Program-made: the position numbers and the translations under genes
Notes under the pieces: generated by a model
What the model saw: the letters and a program-made list of their open reading frames with translations, nothing else
What the model was told of the DNA's origin: nothing
The model's database searches: none
Assembly: GCF_900095725.1 (NCBI RefSeq)
Contig: NZ_FMMP01000012.1
Span: forward strand, 1 to 54,176
Source: Cellulosilyticum sp. I15G10I2
Lineage (GTDB): Bacteria; Bacillota; Clostridia; Lachnospirales; Cellulosilyticaceae
Direction: 5' to 3'
Length of the DNA stretch: 54,176 nt
In this document: piece by piece, positions 1-7,441 of the stretch
How the letters are laid out: every line of letters begins with the position of its first letter
How positions within the stretch are numbered: the first letter of the stretch is position 1

Positions 1-116
1 ACTTCCCATCCAGAAATGGAGTAAGACCCCTTAGAGACTATGAGGTTGATAGGTTGGAGCTGTAAGTGTAGTAATACATGTAGGTGACCAATACTAACGG
101 TTCGAGGGTTTGACCT
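1..116 (+). rRNA. 23S ribosomal RNA, 3' end (partial)
   Basis: The first ~116 bases carry the conserved 3' terminus of bacterial 23S rRNA, including the tract 'gaccaatactaacggttcga' followed by 'gggtttgacc'. The 5' part lies outside the window. It is followed by a small hairpin (aagtga..tcactt, ~125-142) that may belong to the processing stalk. The exact mature end is estimated. Confidence 0.95.
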
Positions 117-391
117 AAAAAAACAAGTGATATAAATCACTTAAAACGGTTAAAAATAGTAAAAAACACTATTAAAAAAATACATCGTAGTATTTGTTTT
201 TGAGAATACAAAGAACACAAAACTTAAAAAGCAAATTTTATGTTCTTTATAAACTTTAGTCCAAATGATAAATTTTAAGTTTACTATGTAAAATTAAAAT
301 TTAGAATAGGCATTTCGTTAAGTCTAAGGTTAATCATTTATTAAAAACCAATAAGTTAAGTTTTTCGGGCTGGATATTCCTTTCATGTAGA
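117..391 (+). other. Long AT-rich part of the 23S-5S spacer
   Basis: This is a gene-free, very AT-rich stretch between 23S and the structured repeat. A short inverted repeat sits at its start (aagtga/tcactt). I see no ORF, tRNA or terminator with a T-tract. Together with the repeat that follows, the 23S-5S distance is about 456 bases, which is long for a clostridial rRNA operon. Confidence 0.6.
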
Positions 392-566
392 GGGAATAAG
401 TATCCTGAAGGCTGACTACGTAGTATTGCGTAGCAAATCTTACAGGTTTATTTGAATGGTACTTAGGGAGACTGTTTGAGCGCATGCGAGTTTCGACCGT
501 TCATTCAAATCAAGCTGTTAGATTTGCAGCAAGACGAAGTCGGAAGACTGAAGGATATTTATTCCC
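392..566 (+). repeat. Structured repeat copy A in the rRNA spacer
   Basis: This is a ~175-base imperfect hairpin. The outer arm GGGAATAAGTATCCT (392-406) pairs with AGGATATTTATTCCC (552-566) at 14 of 15 positions. Inside, GCAAATCTTACAG pairs with CTGTTAGATTTGC, then ATTTGAATG pairs with CATTCAAAT. The apical region (about 463-504) reads AGGGAGACTGTTTGAGCG, CA, GCGAGTTTCGACCGTTC. The same core, in the opposite orientation, occurs at 23085-23304 with different but still complementary arms. It would be transcribed with the rRNA. It may be a structured RNA, a MITE-like element or a processing signal; I cannot assign a known family. Confidence 0.75.
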
Positions 567-572
567 AACATT

Positions 573-690
573 TTTGGTGGCGATGCGACTAGGGGACACA
601 CCCGTTCCCATACCGAACACGTAGGTTAAGACCTAGTCGGCCGATGGTACTTGCTTGGAGACGAGCCGGGAGAGTAGGTGGCTGCCAAAT
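573..690 (+). rRNA. 5S ribosomal RNA
   Basis: About 118 bases with the canonical 5S layout. The terminal stem is TTTGGTGGC (573-581) against GCTGCCAAA (681-689). The internal block 'acccgttcccataccgaaca' and the 3' half '..gggagagtaggtggctgcc' are diagnostic. It follows 23S in the usual order and is followed by a weak terminator and tRNA-Gly. Confidence 0.96.
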
Positions 691-705
691 TACATAAAAA
701 ATAAT

Positions 706-729
706 CTCTGCAAAAATGCGGAGTTTTTT
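706..729 (+). terminator. Terminator between 5S rRNA and tRNA-Gly
   Basis: CTCTGC and GCGGAG form a 6-bp stem (one T-G pair) around an AAAAAT loop, followed by six T residues. The stem is short, so partial read-through into the tRNA gene seven bases downstream is likely. Confidence 0.7.
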
Positions 730-736
730 ATACTAT

Positions 737-807
737 GCGGGTGTAGTTCAATGGTAGAACACCAGCCTTCCAAGCTGGTCACGTGGGTTCGATTCCCATC
801 ACCCGCT
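737..807 (+). tRNA. tRNA-Gly (anticodon TCC)
   Basis: A complete cloverleaf is visible. The acceptor arm is GCGGGTG/CACCCGC with discriminator T, and the D-arm contains GTTCAATGGTAGAAC. The anticodon stem CCAGC/GCTGG encloses CTTCCAA (anticodon TCC), and the T-arm contains TTCGATT. The CCA end is not encoded. The gene sits directly after 5S, a common place for tRNAs in clostridial rRNA operons. Confidence 0.96.
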
Positions 808-820
808 CTAATTTTAAAAG

Positions 821-866
821 AAGGTGTCACATAATTAGCTATTTGTTAATTATGCGACACCTTTTT
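821..866 (+). terminator. Strong terminator ending the rRNA/tRNA operon
   Basis: GGTGTCACATAATTA (823-837) pairs with TAATTATGCGACACC (847-861), leaving one mismatch, and five T residues follow. A stem of ~15 bp right after tRNA-Gly fits the end of the rRNA transcript. Confidence 0.9.
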
Positions 867-1165
867 GTATTTCAAACTGATAATAACTTCAAATATAGTG
901 AAGCAACTTATACGAAAAATAAAAAAGTAAAAAATCTAGTAATAAATTACATAAACTTTCTAAAGCTATAAGATAGCTAGTAAACTTCATTGTTTTATAC
1001 CTAAAATAGCTTCCTTCTCACGCTAATAACCCTAAAAATACTCTTTTAAAGTAAAAGAGATATTTATAACAAACATAATTTCTTGCTATAAATAAAAGGT
1101 AAAAAAGTTTACGATAAGTACATAACAATTAATTTAAATAAAGAGAATGACAGGAGGGGTATTTT
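867..1165 (+). other. AT-rich intergenic stretch before the first protein gene
   Basis: About 300 bases of AT-rich sequence with no convincing ORF. It must hold the promoter of the methyltransferase gene, but I cannot pick out a clear -35/-10 pair. A strong Shine-Dalgarno (AGGAGGGG) lies at its end, just before the ATG at 1166. Confidence 0.5.
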
Positions 1166-2203
1166 ATGAATTCGATGGAACGTGTTGTTAAGACTTTACA
1201 GCATCAAGAGGCTGATCGGGTACCTGTATATCCTATTTTAAGTGGTGTTTCACGTAAGTTAGTTGGAGCAAACTATAAGGAATGGGCTAATAATGCAGAC
1301 ATATGTGCAAAGGCACTTTTGAAAACAGTTGAAGAATTTGATTTAGATTGTATAGTCACTTTGATTGACTTATCAATTGAATGTGATGCTTGGGGGCAGA
1401 AGTTAATCTATCCAGCTGATGAAGCGGCACATCCAGATTATTCAGATACAGTAATTAAAGAGATAGAAGATTATGCTAAGATTAAAAAAGTAGATTATAG
1501 AACTTCAAAACGTATGATGATGCATATTGAGACCTGTAAAAAGCTTGTACAAGCTTCCAAGGGAGAGTTTCCGGTTGTAGCTTTTGTATTTGGACCATTA
1601 GGAGTACTTTCTATGCTGCGTAATCAACAAGACATGTATTTGGATTTATATGATGATCCAGAAGCGGTTTATACTGCAGCAAAAGAAATTAATGAAACTT
1701 TAAAAGAATATACATCAGCTTTGATGGATACAGGAGTAAGTGCTATAATGTTTGATACTCTCTTTGCATCTGGAACGATTATGTCTAAAGAGATGTGGAG
1801 GCAAATGGAGGGGGATCTAGTAAGAGAGTTGGCAGATATCGTCCATAAAAGAAACTGTCTTGTTATGATTCATAACTGTGGAGAAAGGATATATTTCGAT
1901 GCACAAATTGAAACTATGAAACCTGCTGCCATTTCTTTTTTATATCCACCAGATGACTGCAAAGATTTTGCTGAATGCAAAGAAAAGTATGGTGATAAAG
2001 TGGCGTTAATCGGCTGTGTACCACCAGCTATGGCTGTGCTTGGTACAGATGAACAGTGGGATGCAAAATGTAAGGAGCAGATCGATATCTTCAAAAAAAA
2101 TGGTGGATTTATGTTAGCAACAGGGTGCGAGTATCCAGCAAATGCTTCCTTTGACAGAGCAAAAAAGATGGTTGATATCGCTAAAACTTATGGAAAGTAT
2201 TAA
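1166..2203 (+). CDS. UroD-family corrinoid-type methyltransferase
   Basis: The 345-residue protein has the uroporphyrinogen-decarboxylase fold signature of the MtaA/CmuA methyltransferases rather than haem-pathway HemE. It opens with a short 'MERVVKTLQHQEADRVPV' segment typical of the family. The zinc-type motif H-x-C-G is at H236/C238, and a distal cysteine in GCEYP (C321) completes the likely zinc site used to activate a thiol acceptor. The start is fixed by AGGAGGGG just upstream. The family moves methyl groups between corrinoid proteins and thiols such as coenzyme M; the natural partner here is unknown, because no corrinoid protein is encoded nearby. A stump of a COG0523 GTPase, a frequent companion of such genes, follows four bases later. 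It could also act on a non-corrinoid substrate. Confidence 0.85.
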   Translation: MNSMERVVKTLQHQEADRVPVYPILSGVSRKLVGANYKEWANNADICAKALLKTVEEFDLDCIVTLIDLSIECDAWGQKLIYPADEAAHPDYSDTVIKEIEDYAKIKKVDYRTSKRMMMHIETCKKLVQASKGEFPVVAFVFGPLGVLSMLRNQQDMYLDLYDDPEAVYTAAKEINETLKEYTSALMDTGVSAIMFDTLFASGTIMSKEMWRQMEGDLVRELADIVHKRNCLVMIHNCGERIYFDAQIETMKPAAISFLYPPDDCKDFAECKEKYGDKVALIGCVPPAMAVLGTDEQWDAKCKEQIDIFKKNGGFMLATGCEYPANASFDRAKKMVDIAKTYGKY

Positions 2204-2206
2204 GTA

Positions 2207-2302
2207 ATGACAAAGTTAGATCTAACCACAGGGTTTTTAGGTGCTGGAAAATCTACGTTTATAAAAAGATATGCTAAGTATCCTATGAAAGAATTTAAAT
2301 AG
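2207..2302 (+). pseudogene. Remnant of a COG0523 (CobW/UreG-like) GTPase
   Basis: A 31-codon reading frame starts right after the methyltransferase stop and contains the P-loop segment LTTGFLGAGKSTFIKRY. This is the N-terminal signature of COG0523/CobW metal-chaperone GTPases, which are normally over 300 residues. A TAG after 31 codons ends it, and no continuation is visible in other frames before the terminator at 2407. I read it as a gene whose body was deleted. The match rests on the P-loop context, not on a search. Confidence 0.7.
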
Positions 2303-2406
2303 GAAATCTCTTAAACAATGTTTGGAATGTTTAGAGACAGTAGTTTAATAGTATAGGTATAGAAAGAAACAAGATATAGAATTGGTATATACTACATAAC
2401 AAGTTT

Positions 2407-2437
2407 CCCGCTAGGCAATAAGCCTAGCGGGATTTTT
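2407..2437 (+). terminator. Terminator after the methyltransferase locus
   Basis: CCCGCTAGGC and GCCTAGCGGG form a perfect 10-bp G+C-rich stem with a short loop, followed by ATTTTT. It closes the methyltransferase/GTPase-stump transcript. Confidence 0.93.
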
Positions 2438-2723
2438 AATTTAAAACATTTCCATTTCAACCAGTTTTACAATCCTTGCAAATGTACGACGTCCGACTAG
2501 AGAAAAAATAAGAGATACTGTGCAATATGTTTAAAAAACTTTTTTTCATTAAACACGTTATAAATGCGATAAAAGTCATATAAATCAAATTAGATCATAT
2601 TATATAGTATGACTTGAACATACTAGGTCCTATCAAACAATAAAGAAGTTTTAACCAATAATTTATCTCAAGTTGTCTGATGTTTAAACGTAAAATATGC
2701 TTCTAAAAGGAGGGATAGAAAGA
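2438..2723 (+). promoter_or_regulatory. Intergenic region with candidate GntR operator
   Basis: A gene-free, AT-rich stretch. The clearest feature is the inverted repeat TAGTATG-acttgaa-CATACTA at 2605-2625, which overlaps a run of TATA-like -10 candidates. FCD-type GntR proteins commonly autoregulate through such short palindromes, so this is the best operator candidate for the sugar operon. The promoter elements themselves are weak by eye. The Shine-Dalgarno AAAAGGAGGG near 2703-2713 belongs to the regulator. Confidence 0.45.
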
Positions 2724-3458
2724 ATGGATGAGAAACAATCAGACACAAAGGGGCTCGCGATGATGGTAGCAGCAGAGGTGAAAAAGAGCATTATTAAGTC
2801 GAATATGCAGCCAGGTACCAAGCTGCCGAGTGAAAGTGAATTAACTCTAACCTTTGGCATGAGCCGCTCAACAATTAGAGAAGCAATGAATCTATTAAAG
2901 GCAGAAAATATTGTTGAAATAAAAAGAGGTAAGGGCACTTTCGTGAGTTCCCAAACTGGTATGACAAAAGATCCACTTGGTTTAGATTTCATTAATCAAC
3001 CAGGACTCCTAGAAGCGCTGTTGGAGGCAAGGCTATTAATAGAACAAGAAATTGCATTTCTAGCAGCACTCCGGGCAGAAGAAAAAGACATTGAAATACT
3101 GGAAGAAATCATTAATAAAATGAACGAGTCAAAGGATCATTCTGAAGAATTTACATTGCTGGATGTTGAATTTCATTCTGCAGTAGCGCAGTGTACCCAC
3201 AATGATGTATTACATAAGGTTATTCCAATCATTTGTGAATCAATTAGAAAAGCATATCCGGAAACAGTGCACTCAAAAGGAAGTTTTGAAAGAGCACTTA
3301 AGAGTCATGTAAACATTTTTAACGCTATTAAAGCAAGAGATGTAATGAAGGCAAGATATGAAGTAGAAAAACATATCAGGCAGACGCTCGATGATATAAA
3401 AATAATGGAGGGATTACATGAAAAAATTATTAGCAGTATTAACGGCGTTAACACTTAG
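2724..3458 (+). CDS. GntR-family (FadR/FCD subfamily) transcriptional regulator
   Basis: A 244-residue DNA-binding regulator. An N-terminal winged helix-turn-helix (about residues 12-75) contains the GntR hallmark LPSESEL..FGMSRSTIREAM..L and the wing RGKGTFV. The C-terminal FCD domain (about 95-235) has FHSAVAQ and the SHVNIFNAIKARD helix that usually supplies metal or ligand-binding histidines. The ATG at 2724 is chosen because AAAAGGAGGG lies directly upstream; an ATG nine codons earlier overlaps that site. It probably senses a sugar acid or pentose-derived metabolite and controls the downstream ABC transporter and transketolase. Its end overlaps the next gene by 41 bases, so the two are translationally linked. 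Confidence 0.9.
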   Translation: MDEKQSDTKGLAMMVAAEVKKSIIKSNMQPGTKLPSESELTLTFGMSRSTIREAMNLLKAENIVEIKRGKGTFVSSQTGMTKDPLGLDFINQPGLLEALLEARLLIEQEIAFLAALRAEEKDIEILEEIINKMNESKDHSEEFTLLDVEFHSAVAQCTHNDVLHKVIPIICESIRKAYPETVHSKGSFERALKSHVNIFNAIKARDVMKARYEVEKHIRQTLDDIKIMEGLHEKIISSINGVNT

Positions 3459-4752
3459 TCTTACCCTTTCAACAGGTTGTGGCAGTAACACTAAAGAAGA
3501 GAGTGCACCCGGTAAAGATATAGCAAATGCACCTTCAGCAAATAAAGATGCAGCCGCTGCAGATGCAAAAAGTACAAATGGAGGAGCTTCAAAAGAAACA
3601 ACACTTACATATTGGTATTGGGCAGATAACTCGGACTATTCTCAGAAAATGCAGGAGATTGTAAAAGAATTTAATGAAATAAATCAGTCAGGCATAACAG
3701 TGAAAGCTGAAGAACAGCCTTGGGACGGCGGGGCTTACAGTCAAAACCTATTTACAGCTGCAATGGGCGGCGGAGGGCCTGATATGGCTACTTGGAAGCT
3801 TACGGCTACCCCTCTATTTACGGCAAATAATCTATTGGCAGAACTAGATGGCTATATTGAGAAGTGGGCGGATAAAGATGATATCGATGCCAACCTTTAT
3901 CAGATTATGAAAAAAGCAGGTGGCTCAAATAAAACATATGTAATGCCGTGGAATACTCAAGTCTTATATGTTTATTATCGTCCATCAATGTTTAAAGAAG
4001 TGGGAATTGAAGTGCCAAAAACATATGAAGATTTTCTGATGGCTTGTGAAAAATTGACCAGAGACACAGATGGTGATGGCAAAATAGATGTATATGGGTT
4101 TGGCATGAGAGGTTCAAAAGGTGGGCAAGAGCCTTGGGGAAGCTTTATTCATGGCAGAGGTGGTAATTTTGAAGAAATGGCTTCTGATCAGGCCATAAAG
4201 GGAATGGAAGATTTCGTACAGCTCTATAAAAAGGGTTATGTACCACCAACAGCGCCAGCAGACGGATTCAATGAAATTATTGCAAACTTTAAATCGGGAA
4301 GAACGGCTATGACCATACATCATACAGGATCATCAGCAGGGATGGTTGAGACCTTTGGTGATGATGTAGCAGCATTCGCATTCCCAAAAGGCGAAGGACA
4401 ATGGACCTCTATGGGCGATACTGAAAATGTTATTTTCGAAAAATGTAAAAATAAAGAGGCTGCATTTGAATTCATATCTTATATGGCAGCAGGAAAGGGT
4501 CAGCAAGTTTGGTGTGAAACAACAGGAAATGTGCCAGTAAGTAAGCGTGTTCAGGCTTTACCATTTTTCCAAGATAATAAATTTATGAAAGCATCTATAG
4601 AAGGTGTTTCTTATGCAGGTATTTTACCTATCTTAGATACTACAACCGAATGGGTAAGCACAATCTGGCCTAATACGGTTGCACAGGCATTGTCAGGGGA
4701 TGTCAGCTCAAAAGAAGCCATGGAAGTTTTACAAAAAGAACTTTATAAATAG
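3418..4752 (+). CDS. ABC sugar transporter substrate-binding lipoprotein
   Basis: A 444-residue extracellular binding protein of the MalE/UgpB type (COG1653). It has a lipoprotein signal with lipobox LSTGC (C21), then a low-complexity Ser/Ala/Lys linker. The mature domain begins around 'TLTYWYWADNSDYSQKMQEIVKEFNE'. The family motif GDTENV and the aromatic-rich hinge are present. A Shine-Dalgarno GGAGGG sits inside the regulator gene, 5 bases before the ATG, so the 41-base overlap is real. It captures an oligosaccharide or sugar for the two permeases downstream. The ATPase is not in the locus and is presumably a shared MsmX-like subunit encoded elsewhere. Confidence 0.92.
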   Translation: MKKLLAVLTALTLSLTLSTGCGSNTKEESAPGKDIANAPSANKDAAAADAKSTNGGASKETTLTYWYWADNSDYSQKMQEIVKEFNEINQSGITVKAEEQPWDGGAYSQNLFTAAMGGGGPDMATWKLTATPLFTANNLLAELDGYIEKWADKDDIDANLYQIMKKAGGSNKTYVMPWNTQVLYVYYRPSMFKEVGIEVPKTYEDFLMACEKLTRDTDGDGKIDVYGFGMRGSKGGQEPWGSFIHGRGGNFEEMASDQAIKGMEDFVQLYKKGYVPPTAPADGFNEIIANFKSGRTAMTIHHTGSSAGMVETFGDDVAAFAFPKGEGQWTSMGDTENVIFEKCKNKEAAFEFISYMAAGKGQQVWCETTGNVPVSKRVQALPFFQDNKFMKASIEGVSYAGILPILDTTTEWVSTIWPNTVAQALSGDVSSKEAMEVLQKELYK

Positions 4753-4778
4753 AAGAGCCAAATACTAAAACAGGTATG

Positions 4779-4816
4779 CGCCAGTCATTCATAGAAATAA
4801 GGGGGAGTGACTGGCG
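4779..4816 (+). other. Intercistronic stem-loop after the binding-protein gene
   Basis: CGCCAGTCATTC and GAGTGACTGGCG form a 12-bp stem with one G-T pair and no T-tract. Such hairpins between binding-protein and permease genes usually stabilise the upstream mRNA so that binding protein outnumbers permease. An equivalent hairpin occurs at the same place in the Nik-type operon (31767-31805). Confidence 0.7.
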
Positions 4817-4884
4817 AAAATACCAGTAGATAAAATCAAAAGATAAGCATTTTTATTTACAACTCTATGTAGTAGGAGGGACTT

Positions 4885-5763
4885 ATGCGAAGCAGAAAGA
4901 TCAATATAACGCCGTATTTCTTGGTGGCGCCTGCGTTTTTAATTATGCTAGGAGTAGTGTTTGTTCCAGTAGCGAAAGCAATATTAATGAGTTTTCAAAA
5001 TTATGACTTAAGGAGGCCAAACAGCTTAAAGTTTATTGGCATTGGCAACTTTGTCGAAATCTTCCACGATGCTTTATTTTGGGATGCTTTTGGTCGTACA
5101 ATGCTTTGGGTTGGCTTTGGAGTAGGTTTACAATTCTTATTCGGATTTGTATTAGCACTTATTTTAAATCAGAGCTTTCACGGCCGCGGTGTTGTGCGAG
5201 CGGTTAGCTTGATCCCTTGGTGTACACCAGGAGTGCTCATTGGTCTTATGTGGAGATGGATTTATGATGGTAACTATGGGGTGTTAAATGATATTTTAAT
5301 GAAACTACATATTATTGATGAAAAAATACCTTTCTTAGCCCAGACCAGTACGGCGTTTCCAAGTGTTATCACAACTATTGTCTGGCAAGGCATACCCTTT
5401 TTTGCACTTATGATTTTAGCAGGTTTACAGGGAGTACCTCTGGAAATGTATGAAGCTGCAGATGTAGATGGTGCCACGAGAGTGCAGAAGTTATTTAAGA
5501 TTACAGTCCCATCTATTAAAAATACTATTTTCATCACGTTATTATTGCGTATTATTTGGGTTGCAAACTCAGTAGATTTAATTATGAATATGACAGAAGG
5601 TGGACCGGCCTATTCTACGCAAACACTTAGTATTTATATTTTCAATAAAGCCAATGTCCTTAATATGGGGTATGCAGCAGCAATCTCTCTCATATTGACG
5701 CTTATACTCTCTTTAGCAGCAGTTCCGTACCTGCGAAGAAGATTTAAGGAGGATAAGTCATGA
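4885..5763 (+). CDS. ABC sugar transporter permease, MalF/UgpA type
   Basis: A 292-residue integral membrane protein with about six transmembrane segments. The first is ITPYFLVAPAFLIMLGVVFVP, typical of COG1175 permeases. The conserved EAA loop that docks the ATPase is visible as MYEAADVDGATRVQKLFKITVPSIK. It forms the heterodimeric channel with the next gene, which starts four bases before this stop (ATGA overlap). A good Shine-Dalgarno (AGGAGGG) precedes the ATG. Substrate identity cannot be read from the sequence; the linked transketolase suggests a pentose-containing sugar. Confidence 0.92.
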   Translation: MRSRKINITPYFLVAPAFLIMLGVVFVPVAKAILMSFQNYDLRRPNSLKFIGIGNFVEIFHDALFWDAFGRTMLWVGFGVGLQFLFGFVLALILNQSFHGRGVVRAVSLIPWCTPGVLIGLMWRWIYDGNYGVLNDILMKLHIIDEKIPFLAQTSTAFPSVITTIVWQGIPFFALMILAGLQGVPLEMYEAADVDGATRVQKLFKITVPSIKNTIFITLLLRIIWVANSVDLIMNMTEGGPAYSTQTLSIYIFNKANVLNMGYAAAISLILTLILSLAAVPYLRRRFKEDKS

Positions 5764-6599
5764 GTAAAAATAAAAGCATGATACTAAAAAAGATTTTCAA
5801 CATTTATCTACCGTTAACTGCACTGATGCTATTTTTACTCTTTCCATTTTACTGGACATTTATCACATCAATAAAACCAGAGAGTGAACTTTATGGAAAT
5901 ATTGTGACATACTGGCCCAAACAAGCAACTTTTGCATCTTACATCAAGTTGTTTTTAGAATTTAATTTCTTAAAAGCCATGAAAAATAGTTTTGTTGTAG
6001 CAGGAGCTTCAACGATTGTGTCCTTGTTAGTTTCTATGCTGGCGGCCTATGCCTTTTCAAGGTATCGTTTTAAAGGCAGAAAGATACTTATGGTCATATT
6101 TTTGACGAATAACATGTTTCCTACTGTGCTGTTATTAATTCCATTATATACAATCATGCGCAGCTTAGGGATTTTATATACCCCTCTTGCACTTGTCCTT
6201 GCTTATACAACTTTTACAATCCCGTTTTCTGTATGGCTGCTAAATGGCTACATGAATGATCTGCCGCAATCTTTAGAAGAAGCAGCTTTAATAGACGGTG
6301 CCAATAGATTTCAGGCATTTACTAGAATCGTTTTACCGGTTTTAGTACCTTGTTTGATTGCTACAGGTGTATATATTTTTATGACGGCATGGAACGAGTA
6401 TACGTTTGCTGTCATGTTTACAAACGAAGGCAATAGAACCATACCAGTAGCACTTAAAAACTTGATTGGCCAGCTTGGCGTGCAGTGGGATCTTTTAACA
6501 GCAGGGGGAATTATAACTATTATTCCAGTATGCGTCATGTTTTTCTTTGCACAAAGACGATTGGTAGAAGGATTAACTGCAGGCGCAGAAAAAGGTTAA
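5760..6599 (+). CDS. ABC sugar transporter permease, MalG/UgpE type
   Basis: A 279-residue membrane protein (COG0395) with about six transmembrane segments. It has the N-terminal 'PFYWTFITSIKPESELYG' signature and the EAA loop LEEAALIDGANRFQAFTRIVLPVLVP. It overlaps the preceding permease by ATGA, so the pair is translationally coupled in the 1:1 ratio expected for the channel. The transketolase subunit genes begin 30 bases after its stop. No ATPase gene occurs in the operon. Confidence 0.92.
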   Translation: MSKNKSMILKKIFNIYLPLTALMLFLLFPFYWTFITSIKPESELYGNIVTYWPKQATFASYIKLFLEFNFLKAMKNSFVVAGASTIVSLLVSMLAAYAFSRYRFKGRKILMVIFLTNNMFPTVLLLIPLYTIMRSLGILYTPLALVLAYTTFTIPFSVWLLNGYMNDLPQSLEEAALIDGANRFQAFTRIVLPVLVPCLIATGVYIFMTAWNEYTFAVMFTNEGNRTIPVALKNLIGQLGVQWDLLTAGGIITIIPVCVMFFFAQRRLVEGLTAGAEKG

Positions 6600-6628
6600 A
6601 TAGATTAGCGAAAGGAATGATACTTCGA

Positions 6629-7441
6629 ATGAACGCTATAAATCTAGAAGAAAAAGCTAAACAGATTAGAGCAGATATTTTAAAAATGTTGTATACTTGT
6701 CAGTCAGGCCATCCGGGAGGATCACTGTCATGTGTAGAAATGCTGATGGCCATATACTATAAAACTGCCCATATTGATGCTAAAAATTCAAAAATGGATA
6801 AGCGAGACCGTATTGTATTAAGTAAAGGGCACGCTGCTCCAACGTTATATGCCATTTTAGCAGACTTAGAATTCTTTCCAAGAGAGGATCTTTGGCATCT
6901 TCGTCAAATAGACAGCCATCTCCAAGGCCATCCTGATATGAATAAAACACCAGGAGTAGATGTAAACACAGGGTCCCTAGGACAAGGAATATCCGTCGCT
7001 ATAGGAATGGCTTTAGCTGCAAAGCATAAAAAAGAAGATCATAAAATATACGTCATTGTTGGTGATGGTGAAGTTCAAGAAGGCCTTGTGTGGGAAGCAG
7101 CTATGTCAGCGGCTCATTATAAGTTGGATAATCTTATTGTAATGCTTGATCATAACGGACTTCAGATTGATGGAGCCAACGACGAAGTGATGAGTATTGG
7201 GGATATTAGTGAAAAATATAAAGCATTTGGCTTTGAATGTTATAAAGTAGATGGGCATGATATTGATGCTATTACCTATGCGATCAAGGCTCCTATTAGT
7301 GGAAAACCCAAATTCATTTGTTGTGAAACCCATAAAGGGCACGGCATATCTTTTATGTCAGATCAGTTCGGATGGCATGGGAAGGCACCAACCAAAGCAG
7401 AGTATGAAAGAGCATTAGATGAATTGGGGGTAGAAGTATAA
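6629..7441 (+). CDS. Transketolase, N-terminal (TPP-binding) subunit
   Basis: A 270-residue protein equal to the first half of a classical transketolase. Thiamine-diphosphate motifs are present: SGHPGGSLS near residue 27, GSLGQGISVAIGMALA, and GDGEVQEGLVWEA with the downstream NGLQIDG that bind Mg-TPP. The start at 6629 gives the usual family N-terminus (NLEEKAKQIRADILKML) and leaves AAAGGA 12 bases upstream; an ATG at 6617 lacks any site. With the next gene it forms a split enzyme that moves two-carbon ketol units between pentose, tetrose and hexose phosphates. Placement after a sugar importer suggests that it serves catabolism of the imported sugar rather than housekeeping. Confidence 0.93.
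   Translation: MNAINLEEKAKQIRADILKMLYTCQSGHPGGSLSCVEMLMAIYYKTAHIDAKNSKMDKRDRIVLSKGHAAPTLYAILADLEFFPREDLWHLRQIDSHLQGHPDMNKTPGVDVNTGSLGQGISVAIGMALAAKHKKEDHKIYVIVGDGEVQEGLVWEAAMSAAHYKLDNLIVMLDHNGLQIDGANDEVMSIGDISEKYKAFGFECYKVDGHDIDAITYAIKAPISGKPKFICCETHKGHGISFMSDQFGWHGKAPTKAEYERALDELGVEV

Noticed and set aside
783-971. Open frame of 62 codons starting inside tRNA-Gly
   Set aside because: It begins within the tRNA T-arm, runs through the terminator hairpin, has no ribosome site and an unnatural composition.
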